From JAGWRA01 sp035534615 (GTDB taxonomy: Bacteria > Acidobacteriota > Vicinamibacteria > Vicinamibacterales > CAVVIG01), in the NCBI GenBank assembly GCA_035534615.1, contig DATLRO010000061.1:248001-312000 (forward strand): a stretch of DNA of 64,000 nucleotides. Reading direction: 5' to 3'. Shown here one piece after another: positions 26,001 through 33,484 of this stretch (positions are counted from its first letter, which is position 1; each line of letters begins with the position of its first letter). The translations under genes were made by a program, and so were the position numbers. Under the pieces are notes generated by a model. It saw nothing but the letters and a program-made list of their open reading frames with translations. It was not told the origin of the DNA and did no database searches.

Positions 26001-26205
26001 GGCGGCGCTGCAGCGGGTGTACAACGAGCTGGTCAACACCCCCGGTCCTTACACGCCGAACGAGCTGATCGCCCAGATCTCGAACATCGAACGCGAGGTC
26101 GGCAACGCCGACCAGAAGGTCGGGGCGAGCGCATTCGCGCGGTATACGGTCGTGCTGAAGGACTTCGCCCGCGTCAAGGCGGACGCGGCAGAGGTGCTGA
26201 AGTAG
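23017..26205 (+). CDS. Exported VPS10/BNR-repeat beta-propeller protein (glycosyl-hydrolase-like)
   Basis: The start at 23017 follows GAGG by 9 bases and gives a signal peptide ('LCRGALALAVTATVLLAGSAG'); in-frame starts upstream are less well placed. The 1062-residue protein contains at least ten Asp-box/BNR motifs (VDSGRTW, STDAGRTW, TKDGGRTW, SEDAGATW, STDGGLTW, TQDGGRSW, TTDGGIHW, SFDNGGHW and others), forming a sortilin/VPS10-like propeller across about 30-760. A C-terminal beta and helical domain follows, with FlgD-like 'MNRFVWDLRYPAAW'. Such proteins are numerous in Acidobacteriota and Bacteroidota and are usually labelled glycosyl hydrolase, but catalytic sialidase residues are not evident. 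Confidence 0.87.
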   Translation: MRKPISSTLCRGALALAVTATVLLAGSAGRVRLAAQSNPNVLIDPSLYQDLTWRAIGPNRGGRVTAATGVRTEPNVFYMGPSGGGVWKTVDSGRTWRPVTDGQIPTPSIGAIDVSDSNPDIVYVGTGSEAIRSNVILGRGVYKSTDAGRTWQFAGLKNVGQIGAVRVDPRNPDIVFAAAVGDPFGWGPDRGVYRTKDGGRTWEKVLFINNETGAVSLAIDWQNPDVVYAGAWRAQRRPWTIISGGPASTGGIYKTTDGGDHWTHVSAGLPHDLIGKVWVDLAQSNPNVVYAMIEAPGPEGGLYRSEDAGATWHLRSNSPRLRARPFYFNYVDVNPKNENEVWVSELGLHKSTDGGLTWTTVPTPHGDNHGIWFNPDHPRIAIEYNDGGANVTQDGGRSWSSIMNQLTGEFYMVDTDRQFPYRVYGPQQDNSTVVLSSLPPVSWPLDRPEQAWGEASGCESGQIRPDPGGRIVYGDCKGEFGRYDTETGQEQMDWINPQQRYGLNPKIQIDRFVRQAPIEVDPLNPKVVYHGAQYLFKTTDGGIHWAKISPDLTADTPATQTDSGEPITRDMTGEEVYSALYAIRASREEPGVVWTGSNDGPVWVTRNGGTTWKNVTPPGPAGGRVHTIEDSPHRKGSAYVSIYRIYLDDYKPYLYLTNDYGAHWKLLTDGTNGIPDDWPMHVVREDPQVEGLLYAGTWYGAFVSFDNGGHWQTLQQNLPATAVTDIKVVDNGLVISTMGRGFWIMDDIGPLRQLALSLRGHGTASHHAAAATGRDDIRLAVQTAGAAAPARPRRPRLTPFDPSAPAFLFTPVPAWRMRYVPVVGEPGWPTYPAAGARIDYVLKSAPSGPITLDILDGAGTVVRHYSSEGRNEVTGGYMARRFAGLTTVLPAKAGMNRFVWDLRYPAAWEPGAPDGGLGGPMAPPGTYRARLTVDGRTMTEPFQLLVDPRVARAGVTQADLVEQARFALKVRDTISEARQLADRIQKAMRSGTGDKAALQRVYNELVNTPGPYTPNELIAQISNIEREVGNADQKVGASAFARYTVVLKDFARVKADAAEVLK

Positions 26206-26300
26206 GAATTGACGCCTCCGGCACAAAGCCGGACGATGAGGGATGCCGGACGCTCGCACCGGACCGGACCGGGGACGCGCGCGCGGCTGGAGGTGTGCGC

Positions 26301-26798
26301 ATGGAGAGGCGGAGGGTTTTCGACACGTGGGGACTGGCGCTGCTGCTCGCCTGCGCCGGCGTCGCCGGCGCACCGCGCCCGGCGCGAGCGGATGATCAGA
26401 CCGCCGCCCGCCAGGCCATCCAGGCGGCGATGCAGCGATACGCCGAGCTCGGCCGCACCGGCCCGGTCGCCGCCACCGTCGCCATGTTCACCGCCGACGG
26501 CGAGCTGCTGGAACCCGGCATGCCGCCCATCCAGGGTCGCCCGGCCATCCAGAGCTTCCTGGCGCCGCTGGCGGCGAAGTTCACCGTGGAGTCCGAGGTC
26601 ATGACGACCGACGCCCTCGACATCTATGGGTCGGCGGCGTACCAATGGGGCACGTACCAGCAGACCGCCGGTCCGATCGGCCAGCCGGGCGACACTTATG
26701 CCGGCCGTTACGTGGCGGAGTGGCGCCACGAGCCGGGCGGCCAGTGGCGGCTGCGGCGACTGATGATGCAGCCGGTGCAGGCTCCCCGGAAGAACTGA
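26301..26798 (+). CDS. Secreted NTF2-like (SnoaL/DUF4440-type) protein
   Basis: This 165-residue protein has a signal peptide ('LALLLACAGVAGAPRPARA') and an NTF2-like cone fold: 'AIQAAMQRYAELGRTGPVAATVAMFTADGELLEPGMPPIQG' followed by 'AAYQWGTYQQT' and 'WRLRRLMMQPV'. This fold hosts small-molecule binding or isomerase activity; the ligand is unknown. The ATG at 26301 follows GGAGG by 7 bases. It lies 95 bases after the VPS10 gene and 26 bases before the DUF202 gene, so it may share a transcript. Confidence 0.75.
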   Translation: MERRRVFDTWGLALLLACAGVAGAPRPARADDQTAARQAIQAAMQRYAELGRTGPVAATVAMFTADGELLEPGMPPIQGRPAIQSFLAPLAAKFTVESEVMTTDALDIYGSAAYQWGTYQQTAGPIGQPGDTYAGRYVAEWRHEPGGQWRLRRLMMQPVQAPRKN

Positions 26799-26824
26799 GG
26801 CGCGCGGTCCCGGTCTGGTCTCTC

Positions 26825-27190
26825 ATGCCCGAGTCGAATCCCGATCCGCGCGTCTACTTCGCCGCCGAGCGGACCCTGCTCGCCTGGGTGCGCACCGGCA
26901 TCGGCGTCATGGCCTTCGGCTTCGTCGTCGCGCGGTTCGCGCTCTTCCTGCAGCTGCTGCAGGCGCGAAGCGGCACGGTGGCGACCCACGGCCTGTCGAC
27001 CTGGCTCGGCGCGGCGCTGGTGATGGCCGGCGTCCTGGCGACCGTGGCCGGCGGCGTTCAGTTCCACCGGTTCTGCCGGCGACTCCTGCCGGAGGAACTG
27101 CCCGGCGACCGCACGCACCTGTTTCCGATCGCGCTGGCCGTCATCCTGGCTGGCGTCGGCGTGGTCCTCGCCGTGATCCTGGTCACGTAG
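26825..27190 (+). CDS. DUF202 (YidH-like) small inner-membrane protein
   Basis: This 121-residue protein contains the DUF202 signature 'DPRVYFAAERTLLAWVRTGIGVMAFGFVVARF' at its N-terminus. Three membrane helices are predicted (about 27-45, 58-80 and 98-120). The family is related to E. coli YidH and has no proven function. The gene starts 26 bases after the NTF2-like gene, with a weak ribosome-binding site. Confidence 0.88.
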   Translation: MPESNPDPRVYFAAERTLLAWVRTGIGVMAFGFVVARFALFLQLLQARSGTVATHGLSTWLGAALVMAGVLATVAGGVQFHRFCRRLLPEELPGDRTHLFPIALAVILAGVGVVLAVILVT

Positions 27191-27447
27191 CCGTCGATCC
27201 GCGCGTCCGGCAGATCGTCGACCTGCTCCGCCTGCCGCCCCACCCGGAGGGCGGCTCCTCTCGCGGGCGCTTCCACTCGGCCGTCTCCGTCCAGCCGCTC
27301 GACGCGCGCCGGCGTGGCGCCGCCACCGGCAGCGCCCGGCCGGCATGCTAGAATCCGCTCACAACCGGGACGCGGCCCGGCAGCCGCACCCGTCGGGCGA
27401 CCTCGGCCGTGTGCCCGACCTTCCCGCCCGGATTCGAGGAGATCACC

Positions 27448-27837
27448 ATGAGCCCGTCCGATCCTCTGCTCGCTCCCATCGCGGGCGCCGACCATCGCGT
27501 CGTCGGCGGCGTCCAGCTCGACGTCGTCCCGGCCGGTGAGGGGCGTGTGAAGCGCACGATCTACCCGGTGGGCTTCCGCTGGGACACGCACATGAAGGAT
27601 CTGGTCGGCACCGCGCTGTGCATGCACGCGCACGTCGGCTTCCTCGCCCGCGGGCACATCCAGATCCGCTACGCGGACGGCTGCACGCTGGATCTCACGG
27701 CCCCGATGGCGGTCGTCATCGAACCGGGACACGTGGGCTGGGTGGTCGGTGACGAGCCGGCCGTCCTGATCGAGGTCGATTTCGAGCGCGCGACCGCCAG
27801 CCGGTTCGGCATCCCCGAGGCTCACCGTCACGCCTGA
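27448..27837 (+). CDS. Small cupin-like protein
   Basis: This 129-residue protein has a cupin-type pattern: 'MHAHVGFLARGHIQIRYADG' (about 61-80) followed by 'MAVVIEPGHVGWVVGDEPAVLIEVDF'. Two histidines in MHAH could take part in metal binding, although the canonical second motif is incomplete. GAGGAGA precedes the ATG at 27448. A TAGAAT box at 27349-27354 could be a -10 with a leader of about 85 bases. It converges on the Rieske operon. Confidence 0.6.
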   Translation: MSPSDPLLAPIAGADHRVVGGVQLDVVPAGEGRVKRTIYPVGFRWDTHMKDLVGTALCMHAHVGFLARGHIQIRYADGCTLDLTAPMAVVIEPGHVGWVVGDEPAVLIEVDFERATASRFGIPEAHRHA

Positions 27838-28060
27838 ACGTCTCCAGTGCCGATCGGCCGCGGCCGCGCGATCCGGGGCGCCACGGTGATGGTCGCCGGC
27901 GCTGCGTGCGATGTGTGAGGAGCGGGACGGGAGGGAGTGGAGCGTCCTGTGCGGGCCGCGACGATCTCATCCGTAATGGCGTCACACGCCCCGCAGGCCG
28001 TCGGTTGGAACTCCGCCGTTTTCAGGGTCCGCGCGGGGGCGGCGACGATCGGATCCGGGG

Positions 28061-28591
28061 CTATGCCGCCACGCTGGCCGCCTTCCACTGCGCCGCGTTC
28101 TTGTCGGACCGGTAGACCGTGTCGAGGTCGACGACCACCGAGGTTCCCTGCAGGCTGACGGCGTAGCGATCCATGTTCCGCGTCGCGCGGCCGGACATGA
28201 ACACGCCCAGCTCCGTGTATTTCGAGTGGTGCTTCGGACACTGGAACCGGTGATCGGCCGGCAGCCAGTCGAGCGCGGTGTTCTGGTGCGGGCACCAGAG
28301 GCCGAACGCGTAAATCCGGCCCTGGTAGCGGACCAGGATCACCTCGTTCGACCGATCGATCCTGACGCTGTCGGTCGCCGGCAGCGGATAGCGGCTCGTC
28401 TGGTCGGCCCGTTCCCCGCGCGCTTCGAGCACGGGAAGATTCCAGACGTCAATCGCGAGACCGAAGGCGAGCGCACCCGCGGCGCAGCCGGCCCGCTGCA
28501 GGAACTGCCGGCGGCTGGATCCGCCGCACCCCTCCTCGGGCCGGCGGTCGTCGCCGCAGATCAGTGACATCGAGTACTGCTTGTTCGTCAT
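28061..28591 (-). CDS. Tat-exported Rieske [2Fe-2S] protein
   Basis: This 176-residue protein carries a twin-arginine signal ('SSRRQFLQRAGCAAGALAFG', about 25-44). Its Rieske domain has cluster ligands Cys100-x-His102 ('WCPHQNT') and Cys118-x2-His121 ('QCPKHHSKY'). A GGAGGG site precedes the ATG at 28591. The folded cluster would be exported by Tat and stay at or near the membrane, passing electrons. It is the last gene of a three-gene minus-strand cluster with two polytopic membrane proteins rich in helix-edge histidines, suggesting a small redox complex distinct from the cytochrome bc1 complex. Confidence 0.87.
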   Translation of the reverse strand: MTNKQYSMSLICGDDRRPEEGCGGSSRRQFLQRAGCAAGALAFGLAIDVWNLPVLEARGERADQTSRYPLPATDSVRIDRSNEVILVRYQGRIYAFGLWCPHQNTALDWLPADHRFQCPKHHSKYTELGVFMSGRATRNMDRYAVSLQGTSVVVDLDTVYRSDKNAAQWKAASVAA

Positions 28592-28623
28592 GGTCCGGTA
28601 TCCCTCCTGCCGATACCCGTGGT

Positions 28624-29106
28624 TCAGAGATTCAACAACGCCGTTCCGATGAGCGCGGTGGTGAACCAGAGCGTGAGGCTCGCCACCGATGCGTACTGCA
28701 GCCGCCGCCACGCCCGCGCCTCTCCGCCTGCGGCCCGGCGCTCCGCCCGCGCCAGGATGCCGCCGTTCGCCAGCAGCACGGCGACCAGGCCCATCTTGGT
28801 CCAGAACAGATAGGAGTGCAGGAACGTGCCGACATCGCTCGCGAACAGCAGGACGCCGCTCGCGATCACGAAACCGAGGCTGATGATCACGATGCGGTGG
28901 ACGCCGGCGAGATCGTTGAGGCGCAGGGCCCGGACGTCCGCGCTCTCGCGCGACGCGCGGAGCGTGGCCCGATCCGCCGCCACCGCGCAGCCGCCGCCCG
29001 CGAGCAGGCCGCCCACGTGGGCGAACTCCACGCACGTTTCCAGGTTCGAGTGATTCGCGTAGACGGTCGCCCACCACGCCACCAGATGTGAGATGACACC
29101 ACCCAT
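28624..29106 (-). CDS. Polytopic membrane protein with helix-edge histidines, middle gene of the Rieske cluster
   Basis: This 160-residue protein has four predicted helices (about 26-44, 71-89, 98-118 and 139-158). His30, His70 and His97 lie at helix starts ('EFAHVGGLLAGGG', 'VHRIVIISLGFV', 'FLHSYLFWTKMG'), positions compatible with heme or quinone interaction. Its start is 2 bases after the stop of the upstream gene, and 32 bases separate it from the Rieske gene, so co-transcription is very likely. I do not recognise the family. A cytochrome b-like role is inference only. Confidence 0.6.
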   Translation of the reverse strand: MGGVISHLVAWWATVYANHSNLETCVEFAHVGGLLAGGGCAVAADRATLRASRESADVRALRLNDLAGVHRIVIISLGFVIASGVLLFASDVGTFLHSYLFWTKMGLVAVLLANGGILARAERRAAGGEARAWRRLQYASVASLTLWFTTALIGTALLNL

Positions 29107-29108
29107 GA

Positions 29109-29849
29109 TCAGCGGTTGAACAGCAGCATGATCAGATAGCCGGCCGTCGCCAGCGACATCGACGTGGTCGCCCAGCCGAGGTGCAGCGTCTTCCGGCTGT
29201 TGAACTGCGTCAGGCCCTGGCGGATCTTCGGCGCCGTCGCCGCCGTGCCCAGCATCCCCACGGCGGAGGCGAGCATCAGGATGCCGTGAATCGTGCGGAC
29301 CGTCCGATCGTGGGGATCCTTCCGCTCGTCCCACAGGTTCCAGATGCCGGTCACCGAGTTGAGGCCGAACAGGCCGTAGATGCCGGTGGCGACGAAGCCG
29401 TGCGCGTGCCGCAGCGAGTTGTCGTACGGATTGTTGTAGAGCTTCTCGCCCAGCACCGCCTCGGTCACGAACAGCGGCAGCATGGCGATGCTCGCATACA
29501 CGTGAATCTTCCGCCGGACGTAGAACCCGTGCGTGTAGCTGTACACGACCGGCCGGTGAAACGTCCGGCCACCGTCGCCGCCCGCGCCGGCCGGGACCGC
29601 CGCCGCCGACGCGTCGGCCTCCAGGTCGATCGGCAACGGCGCGGCCGCCACGTCAGCAGGCGCCGCAGCCGGCGCCGTCCAGGTCACCCGCAGCGGATCC
29701 GGCGCAACCGACGGCGACTGGCCGGTCCAGCCGCGGCTCACCGCCGAACTCATCACGGCCTCGTTGAAGCCTGAGGCGGCGGGAGCCGCCAGGGCGGGGG
29801 CGCATGGCACCACGAGGAGCAACCCGATCGCGATCGCAGCAGTTCGCAT
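29109..29849 (-). CDS. Membrane protein with four His-bearing helices, first gene of the Rieske cluster
   Basis: This 246-residue protein has an N-terminal signal-like segment, a low-complexity periplasmic stretch to about 95 and four helices. Each helix begins with a histidine: His116 ('KIHVYASIAML'), His148/His150 ('RHAHGFVATG'), His188 ('TIHGILML') and His223 ('LHLGWATT'). Four helices with conserved histidines recall b-type cytochromes such as b561, although the sequence is not a recognised member. The ATG at 29849 (not the TTG just before it) is 8 bases from GAGG. It heads the operon with the 160-residue membrane protein and the Rieske protein. Confidence 0.6.
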   Translation of the reverse strand: MRTAAIAIGLLLVVPCAPALAAPAASGFNEAVMSSAVSRGWTGQSPSVAPDPLRVTWTAPAAAPADVAAAPLPIDLEADASAAAVPAGAGGDGGRTFHRPVVYSYTHGFYVRRKIHVYASIAMLPLFVTEAVLGEKLYNNPYDNSLRHAHGFVATGIYGLFGLNSVTGIWNLWDERKDPHDRTVRTIHGILMLASAVGMLGTAATAPKIRQGLTQFNSRKTLHLGWATTSMSLATAGYLIMLLFNR

Positions 29850-30245
29850 CAACGCATCCTCAACACGTGGCCAACGGTCACGTCACATTCAAGTGGACGC
29901 ACCGGCGCCGACCCGCCAGGGGCAGGCGCCAGCCCTGAAGCATGTCGCGTTCCAACCGGAGACCAGCCGAAAACAGGCCGATTCGCTAGGCTTTCCGGCA
30001 GCAGTGTATCGCAACCCGACAGCTGAGTGACATTCCGGGGTCAAAGACCGAGGACATCCGGTCAGGTGGGGAGGACAGCGGACCGCCGAACTGCCGAGGT
30101 CGGCACGGGCGGCCACGGCCGGCCGCGCCAAGGGCGCCCGACCGCTCACGCCGGTCACACCGGGCGAATCCGGATCGGGTGAGGGTGCAGTGCCGCGGCC
30201 GGTGCCGGCGCGGGCGTCGGAGCCGGCATCGGCGCGGGGGACGCG
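29850..30245. other. 396-base upstream region, no gene assigned
   Basis: This region lies upstream of the Rieske cluster (minus strand) and downstream of the next minus-strand gene. An open minus-strand frame spans about 29889-30158 but lacks a ribosome-binding site and shows no recognisable domain. The part around 29940-30010 is less GC-rich, and pairing segments (AGGCC.../GGCCTG) leave room for a structured leader RNA. I cannot assign one. Confidence 0.35.
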
Positions 30246-30653
30246 TCAGCTGAGCGTCACGGTCATCATCAGCGCGAGCGAGACCGCCAGGACGGCGGCG
30301 ACGAAGATCCAGCGCTGCACCGCGTAGACGTTCTTCAGCTCGTCGAGCGCCACCATCAGGTTGTCGATGTCGCTCCCCTCGGTCGCGGCGATCCGCGTGA
30401 AGTGCCGGGCGGCGCCGACCAGATAGAGACCAATCACGACAATCAGTACGGCGAGCACGGCGATGATCACGCTGCCGCGGATCGTCACGGTCCACAGGCT
30501 CACCACGCCGGCGCCGAGCACGAGACCGAGCAGCACGTTGGCGAACCCCACGAACCGCATGGTCACGGCGAGATGCGCCATGGTCGCATTCTGCGAGGCC
30601 GTGAATTCGTAACGGGGGCCGCCAGGGGGAGGCGTCGCCGGCGTGTCGGTCAT
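30246..30653 (-). CDS. Small membrane protein of unknown function
   Basis: This 135-residue protein has a Pro-rich N-terminus and three predicted helices: about 35-52 ('FANVLLGLVLGAGVVSLW'), 58-80 and 112-133. A soluble loop ('ARHFTRIAATEGSDIDNLMVALDELKNVYAVQRW') lies between the last two. AGGAGG is 6 bases before the ATG at 30653. It is divergent from the secreted-protein gene at 30776. I see no family match. Confidence 0.55.
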   Translation of the reverse strand: MTDTPATPPPGGPRYEFTASQNATMAHLAVTMRFVGFANVLLGLVLGAGVVSLWTVTIRGSVIIAVLAVLIVVIGLYLVGAARHFTRIAATEGSDIDNLMVALDELKNVYAVQRWIFVAAVLAVSLALMMTVTLS

Positions 30654-30775
30654 CAAACCCTCCTGCCTGGAGTATACGCCGCCGACCGTGTCGACGGCCG
30701 GGATTCACGTCGGGCGCCGGAGGCCGGGCGACGGGCGCCGGCCGGCGGCGTATCATGAGCAGACAGGAGGTTCCG

Positions 30776-31189
30776 ATGACCCGTCTCGTCGTCGCGCTCA
30801 CGACCATCGCCGCGATGGCCGCCGCCACAGGGGCCGGCGCCCGCGGACAGACCCCGTCCGCCGCCACGCCCGCTGCGATCAGCACCTACACGGTGCAGGT
30901 CGACTCGATCGACGGCAAACCGGTGCAGGTCGACGGCTCGTTCTGGGTCGACGGCGGCATCCCGCATGCGCAGATCGTGCACCGGCAGACGCCGTTCACG
31001 ATCACCGACGCCGGCACGGTCGCCGACGGTCTGTTCTCGGCCGCGCGCGGCGCGATTCGCGTACGGCTGTCCGTCAAGGGCGGTGGCAGCGCGAGCGCCG
31101 AGGGGCCGGTGGTCGCCGTCGTGGAAGGGCTGGCACCGGCCGCCGGCCGCGGGTTCCTCAAGACGTTCGGCGCCGCCGACCCGCGCTGA
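30776..31189 (+). CDS. Small secreted protein of unknown function
   Basis: This 137-residue protein starts at the ATG at 30776, which has AGGAGG 5 bases upstream; an earlier in-frame ATG at 30755 has none. The signal peptide is 'LVVALTTIAAMAAATGAGARGQ'. The rest is predicted all-beta ('TYTVQVDSIDGKPVQVDGSFWVDGGIPHAQIVHRQTPF'). No domain is recognised. It is about 110 bases upstream of the cytochrome c gene on the same strand. Confidence 0.5.
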   Translation: MTRLVVALTTIAAMAAATGAGARGQTPSAATPAAISTYTVQVDSIDGKPVQVDGSFWVDGGIPHAQIVHRQTPFTITDAGTVADGLFSAARGAIRVRLSVKGGGSASAEGPVVAVVEGLAPAAGRGFLKTFGAADPR

Positions 31190-31301
31190 CGGGCGCCCGG
31201 CGCCGCGTCCCGGCGGGAGGGTGGCTCAGCTTGCGACGCGCGGGAAGGGGCATAATGCCTTCTGTCCCGCCACGGAATCCCGCCAGTAAGGAGGTGGACA
31301 C

Positions 31302-31823
31302 ATGAAGAGGTTCCTCTGGGGCGCCATCACGCTGATCCTCGCGATCGCCATCGTCGGATTCTGGTACCTGAAGACCGGCCGGCTCGACACGAGGGCGCTC
31401 GGCAACACCCCGTCCACGATGGAATCGGTGATCGCGTCGGCGGCGCTCGATGCGTCGATCATGCGCCGGGCTCCCACCATCAGCGATCCCGTCCTGCCGA
31501 CCACCGCCACGCTGACCACCGGCGCGCAGCTGTACAGCGCGCACTGCTCGGCCTGCCACGGCACGCCCGCGGTGCCGGAAAGCGTGCTGGCGCACGGCCT
31601 GTACCCGCCCGTGCCACAGTTCTTCCAGCGACCGCCGGACATGCCGGCGAACGAGAACTTCTTCGTCGTCAAGTACGGCGTCCGGTGGACGGGCATGCCC
31701 GGGTGGGGCCGGGCCCTCAGCGATCAGCAGATCTGGACGCTGGCCACGTTCCTCAGCCAGATCGGGAAGCTTCCGCCGGCGGTGACGCAGACCGCCAACG
31801 GCGCGGCGCCGGCGACGCCCTGA
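31302..31823 (+). CDS. Membrane-anchored mono-heme cytochrome c
   Basis: This 173-residue protein has one N-terminal transmembrane anchor ('AITLILAIAIVGFWYL', about 8-23). A class I-like cytochrome c domain follows, with heme motif CSACH (Cys82, Cys85, His86) and a probable axial Met132 ('WTGMPGWG'). An excellent AGGAGG precedes the ATG. It should sit on the periplasmic face and carry electrons. No oxidase or reductase gene is directly adjacent, though the Rieske/multi-His cluster lies 2 kb away. Confidence 0.9.
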   Translation: MKRFLWGAITLILAIAIVGFWYLKTGRLDTRALGNTPSTMESVIASAALDASIMRRAPTISDPVLPTTATLTTGAQLYSAHCSACHGTPAVPESVLAHGLYPPVPQFFQRPPDMPANENFFVVKYGVRWTGMPGWGRALSDQQIWTLATFLSQIGKLPPAVTQTANGAAPATP

Positions 31824-31889
31824 GCCGGCGGCGTCCGCCGAGACGTCTCCCCACGCCGTCCGGACGATGAGGGATGGACCGGCCGCGCG

Positions 31890-32465
31890 CTACCAGCAGC
31901 GCACGCGGCCGACGTCGACGTGCACGAAATCGGAGTGCGGATAGTAGCCGACGCCGCCGCCGCGGAGATCGATCGCGGCGCGATGGACCACGCGCAGGTC
32001 CCGGCCCGGCACGCGGATGTCGGCCGCCATCGCCTGCATGTGCAGGCTGTTCTTCGCGACGCCTTCGCTGCGGTGGCGCAGCATCGCGTTCGTGGCGGGA
32101 GTCCGATAGCCGGAGATGATGTCGAACGGCTTCGAGGTCTCGAGCCGGGCCGACAGCCGATGGAGCAGATCGAGCAGGTCCGTGTGGATCGGCTTGACCG
32201 TGTTGGTGCGGAAATCGCGCAGCACGTGGTTGATCTCGTCCAGCGCCCCGGGCACGTACTCGCCGCCCGACCAGTAGACCGTCTTCAACCGTTCATCGGT
32301 GTGCAGGTTGTAGAACGCCAGCTCGCGAACGGCCTGCGCCGGCCCCGGAGCCGCAGCCGCCGCCTCGGCAGGGACCGCCATCGCGCCGATCACCCCCGCC
32401 ACCGCCGGCAGCAGCGCGCCGAGCCTCACGAAGTCCCGCCGTGTCCAGGTTCGATCGTCCGCCAT
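31890..32465 (-). CDS. Tat-exported DUF882 (YcbK/MepK-like) peptidase of the M15 type
   Basis: This 191-residue protein has a twin-arginine signal ('WTRRDFVRLGALLPAVAG'). Its DUF882/peptidase M15 features are 'SGYRTPATN' at 118-126, 'SLHMQAMAADI' with zinc-ligand His142 and Asp149, and 'FVHVDVGRVRCW' with His182. E. coli MepK (YcbK) is a murein endopeptidase that cleaves mDAP-mDAP (3-3) crosslinks. Here the gene lies 14 bases downstream of an L,D-transpeptidase gene, the enzyme class that makes such links, so opposing functions on the same crosslink are likely. AAGGAG precedes the start. Confidence 0.85.
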   Translation of the reverse strand: MADDRTWTRRDFVRLGALLPAVAGVIGAMAVPAEAAAAAPGPAQAVRELAFYNLHTDERLKTVYWSGGEYVPGALDEINHVLRDFRTNTVKPIHTDLLDLLHRLSARLETSKPFDIISGYRTPATNAMLRHRSEGVAKNSLHMQAMAADIRVPGRDLRVVHRAAIDLRGGGVGYYPHSDFVHVDVGRVRCW

Positions 32466-32479
32466 GCGCTTGTTACTCC

Positions 32480-33484
32480 TTACTCGCGCTCCGGCGAGTC
32501 CTCCTGTCGATCGACGCGCCGGGCAATGCCGGCTCTCTCCGCGAGAACCTGCCGCACACGGGCCGGATCCAGGCGCGACGTCACGCCGAGGACCTGCGCG
32601 GCCTGGTCGACGATCGCCGCGAAGTCAATTTTCCTATTATAGACGTCCGGCTGAGCTTCGAGAAGGACCGCGCCGTCCGGCCCGACCGCCAGCAGAACCG
32701 GCGCATAAAGGAACGTCACGGGATCGCCGACCTGCACGCGGGCGAACAGGTCCTCGATGTCCGCAGGCTCCAGGCGGACGCAGCCGTGCGTCTGAAACGT
32801 GTAGATGCTCGCCGGCGCGTTCGTGCCGTGAATAGCCCAGTCGACGCCGGCGAGGCGAAGGCGGTACGCCCCCAGCGGATTGTCCGGCCCGGGCGGGACC
32901 CTGGTCTCCACCGGCTTGCCGGCCTCCTCCATTTCCTTCTGGATGGCGGCCGGCACGACCCAGGTGGGGTCGACGTCCTTCGCCGAAATCCGAAACGCGC
33001 GGATCGGCGTCTGCCACTTCGACGCCGACCGGCCGACCGCCGCGGGGTACGCGCGCTCCAGCCGGCCGTCGCGCAGCAGGAACACCATCCGCTGCGGGAT
33101 GTTCAGGACGAGGCCGTCGGAGATGCCACCCGGGATGACGTGCTGGTTGTCCACCCGCAGGCCCTGCCCGATCCGCAGGCGCGCCGTCCGCGGCAGACCG
33201 TTCTGCCGCGCGAGCTCGCGCGGCTCGACACCGAGCTGCGCGCCAATCCGGGTCAGCGTATCGCCGGCGGCCACCGTATAGACGAAATCCCGCCCGGTCA
33301 CGCCGCGGCCGGCCGCGACCACCGCCGGCCCGGGCACGACATCCGGCGCGGGCGGAACGGCCATGAAGCCGGCCAGCGCCATCACCGCCACGACCGGCAG
33401 GGCCAGCGGAATCGTCGATCGACAGGCCCGTGCCCTCCGCGGCAGACGACCAGACATACAGCCACTCGACTTTCTGTCAGACAT
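32480..33484 (-). CDS. LysM plus YkuD L,D-transpeptidase
   Basis: This 334-residue protein starts at the ATG at 33484. It has an N-terminal membrane/signal segment ('IPLALPVVAVMALAGFMAV'), a LysM domain at about 67-112 ('YTVAAGDTLTRIGAQLGVEP') and a YkuD domain ('LNIPQRMVFLLRDG' to about 270). The catalytic signature is His219 ('IHGTN') and His233-x-Cys235 ('THGCVRL'). It would form 3-3 peptidoglycan crosslinks or attach proteins to the wall in the periplasm. The adjacent M15-like gene and the same pairing in E. coli (ldtD next to mepK) support a crosslink-remodelling unit. A TAGACT box about 36 bases upstream is a possible -10. Confidence 0.9.
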   Translation of the reverse strand: MSDRKSSGCMSGRLPRRARACRSTIPLALPVVAVMALAGFMAVPPAPDVVPGPAVVAAGRGVTGRDFVYTVAAGDTLTRIGAQLGVEPRELARQNGLPRTARLRIGQGLRVDNQHVIPGGISDGLVLNIPQRMVFLLRDGRLERAYPAAVGRSASKWQTPIRAFRISAKDVDPTWVVPAAIQKEMEEAGKPVETRVPPGPDNPLGAYRLRLAGVDWAIHGTNAPASIYTFQTHGCVRLEPADIEDLFARVQVGDPVTFLYAPVLLAVGPDGAVLLEAQPDVYNRKIDFAAIVDQAAQVLGVTSRLDPARVRQVLAERAGIARRVDRQEDSPERE

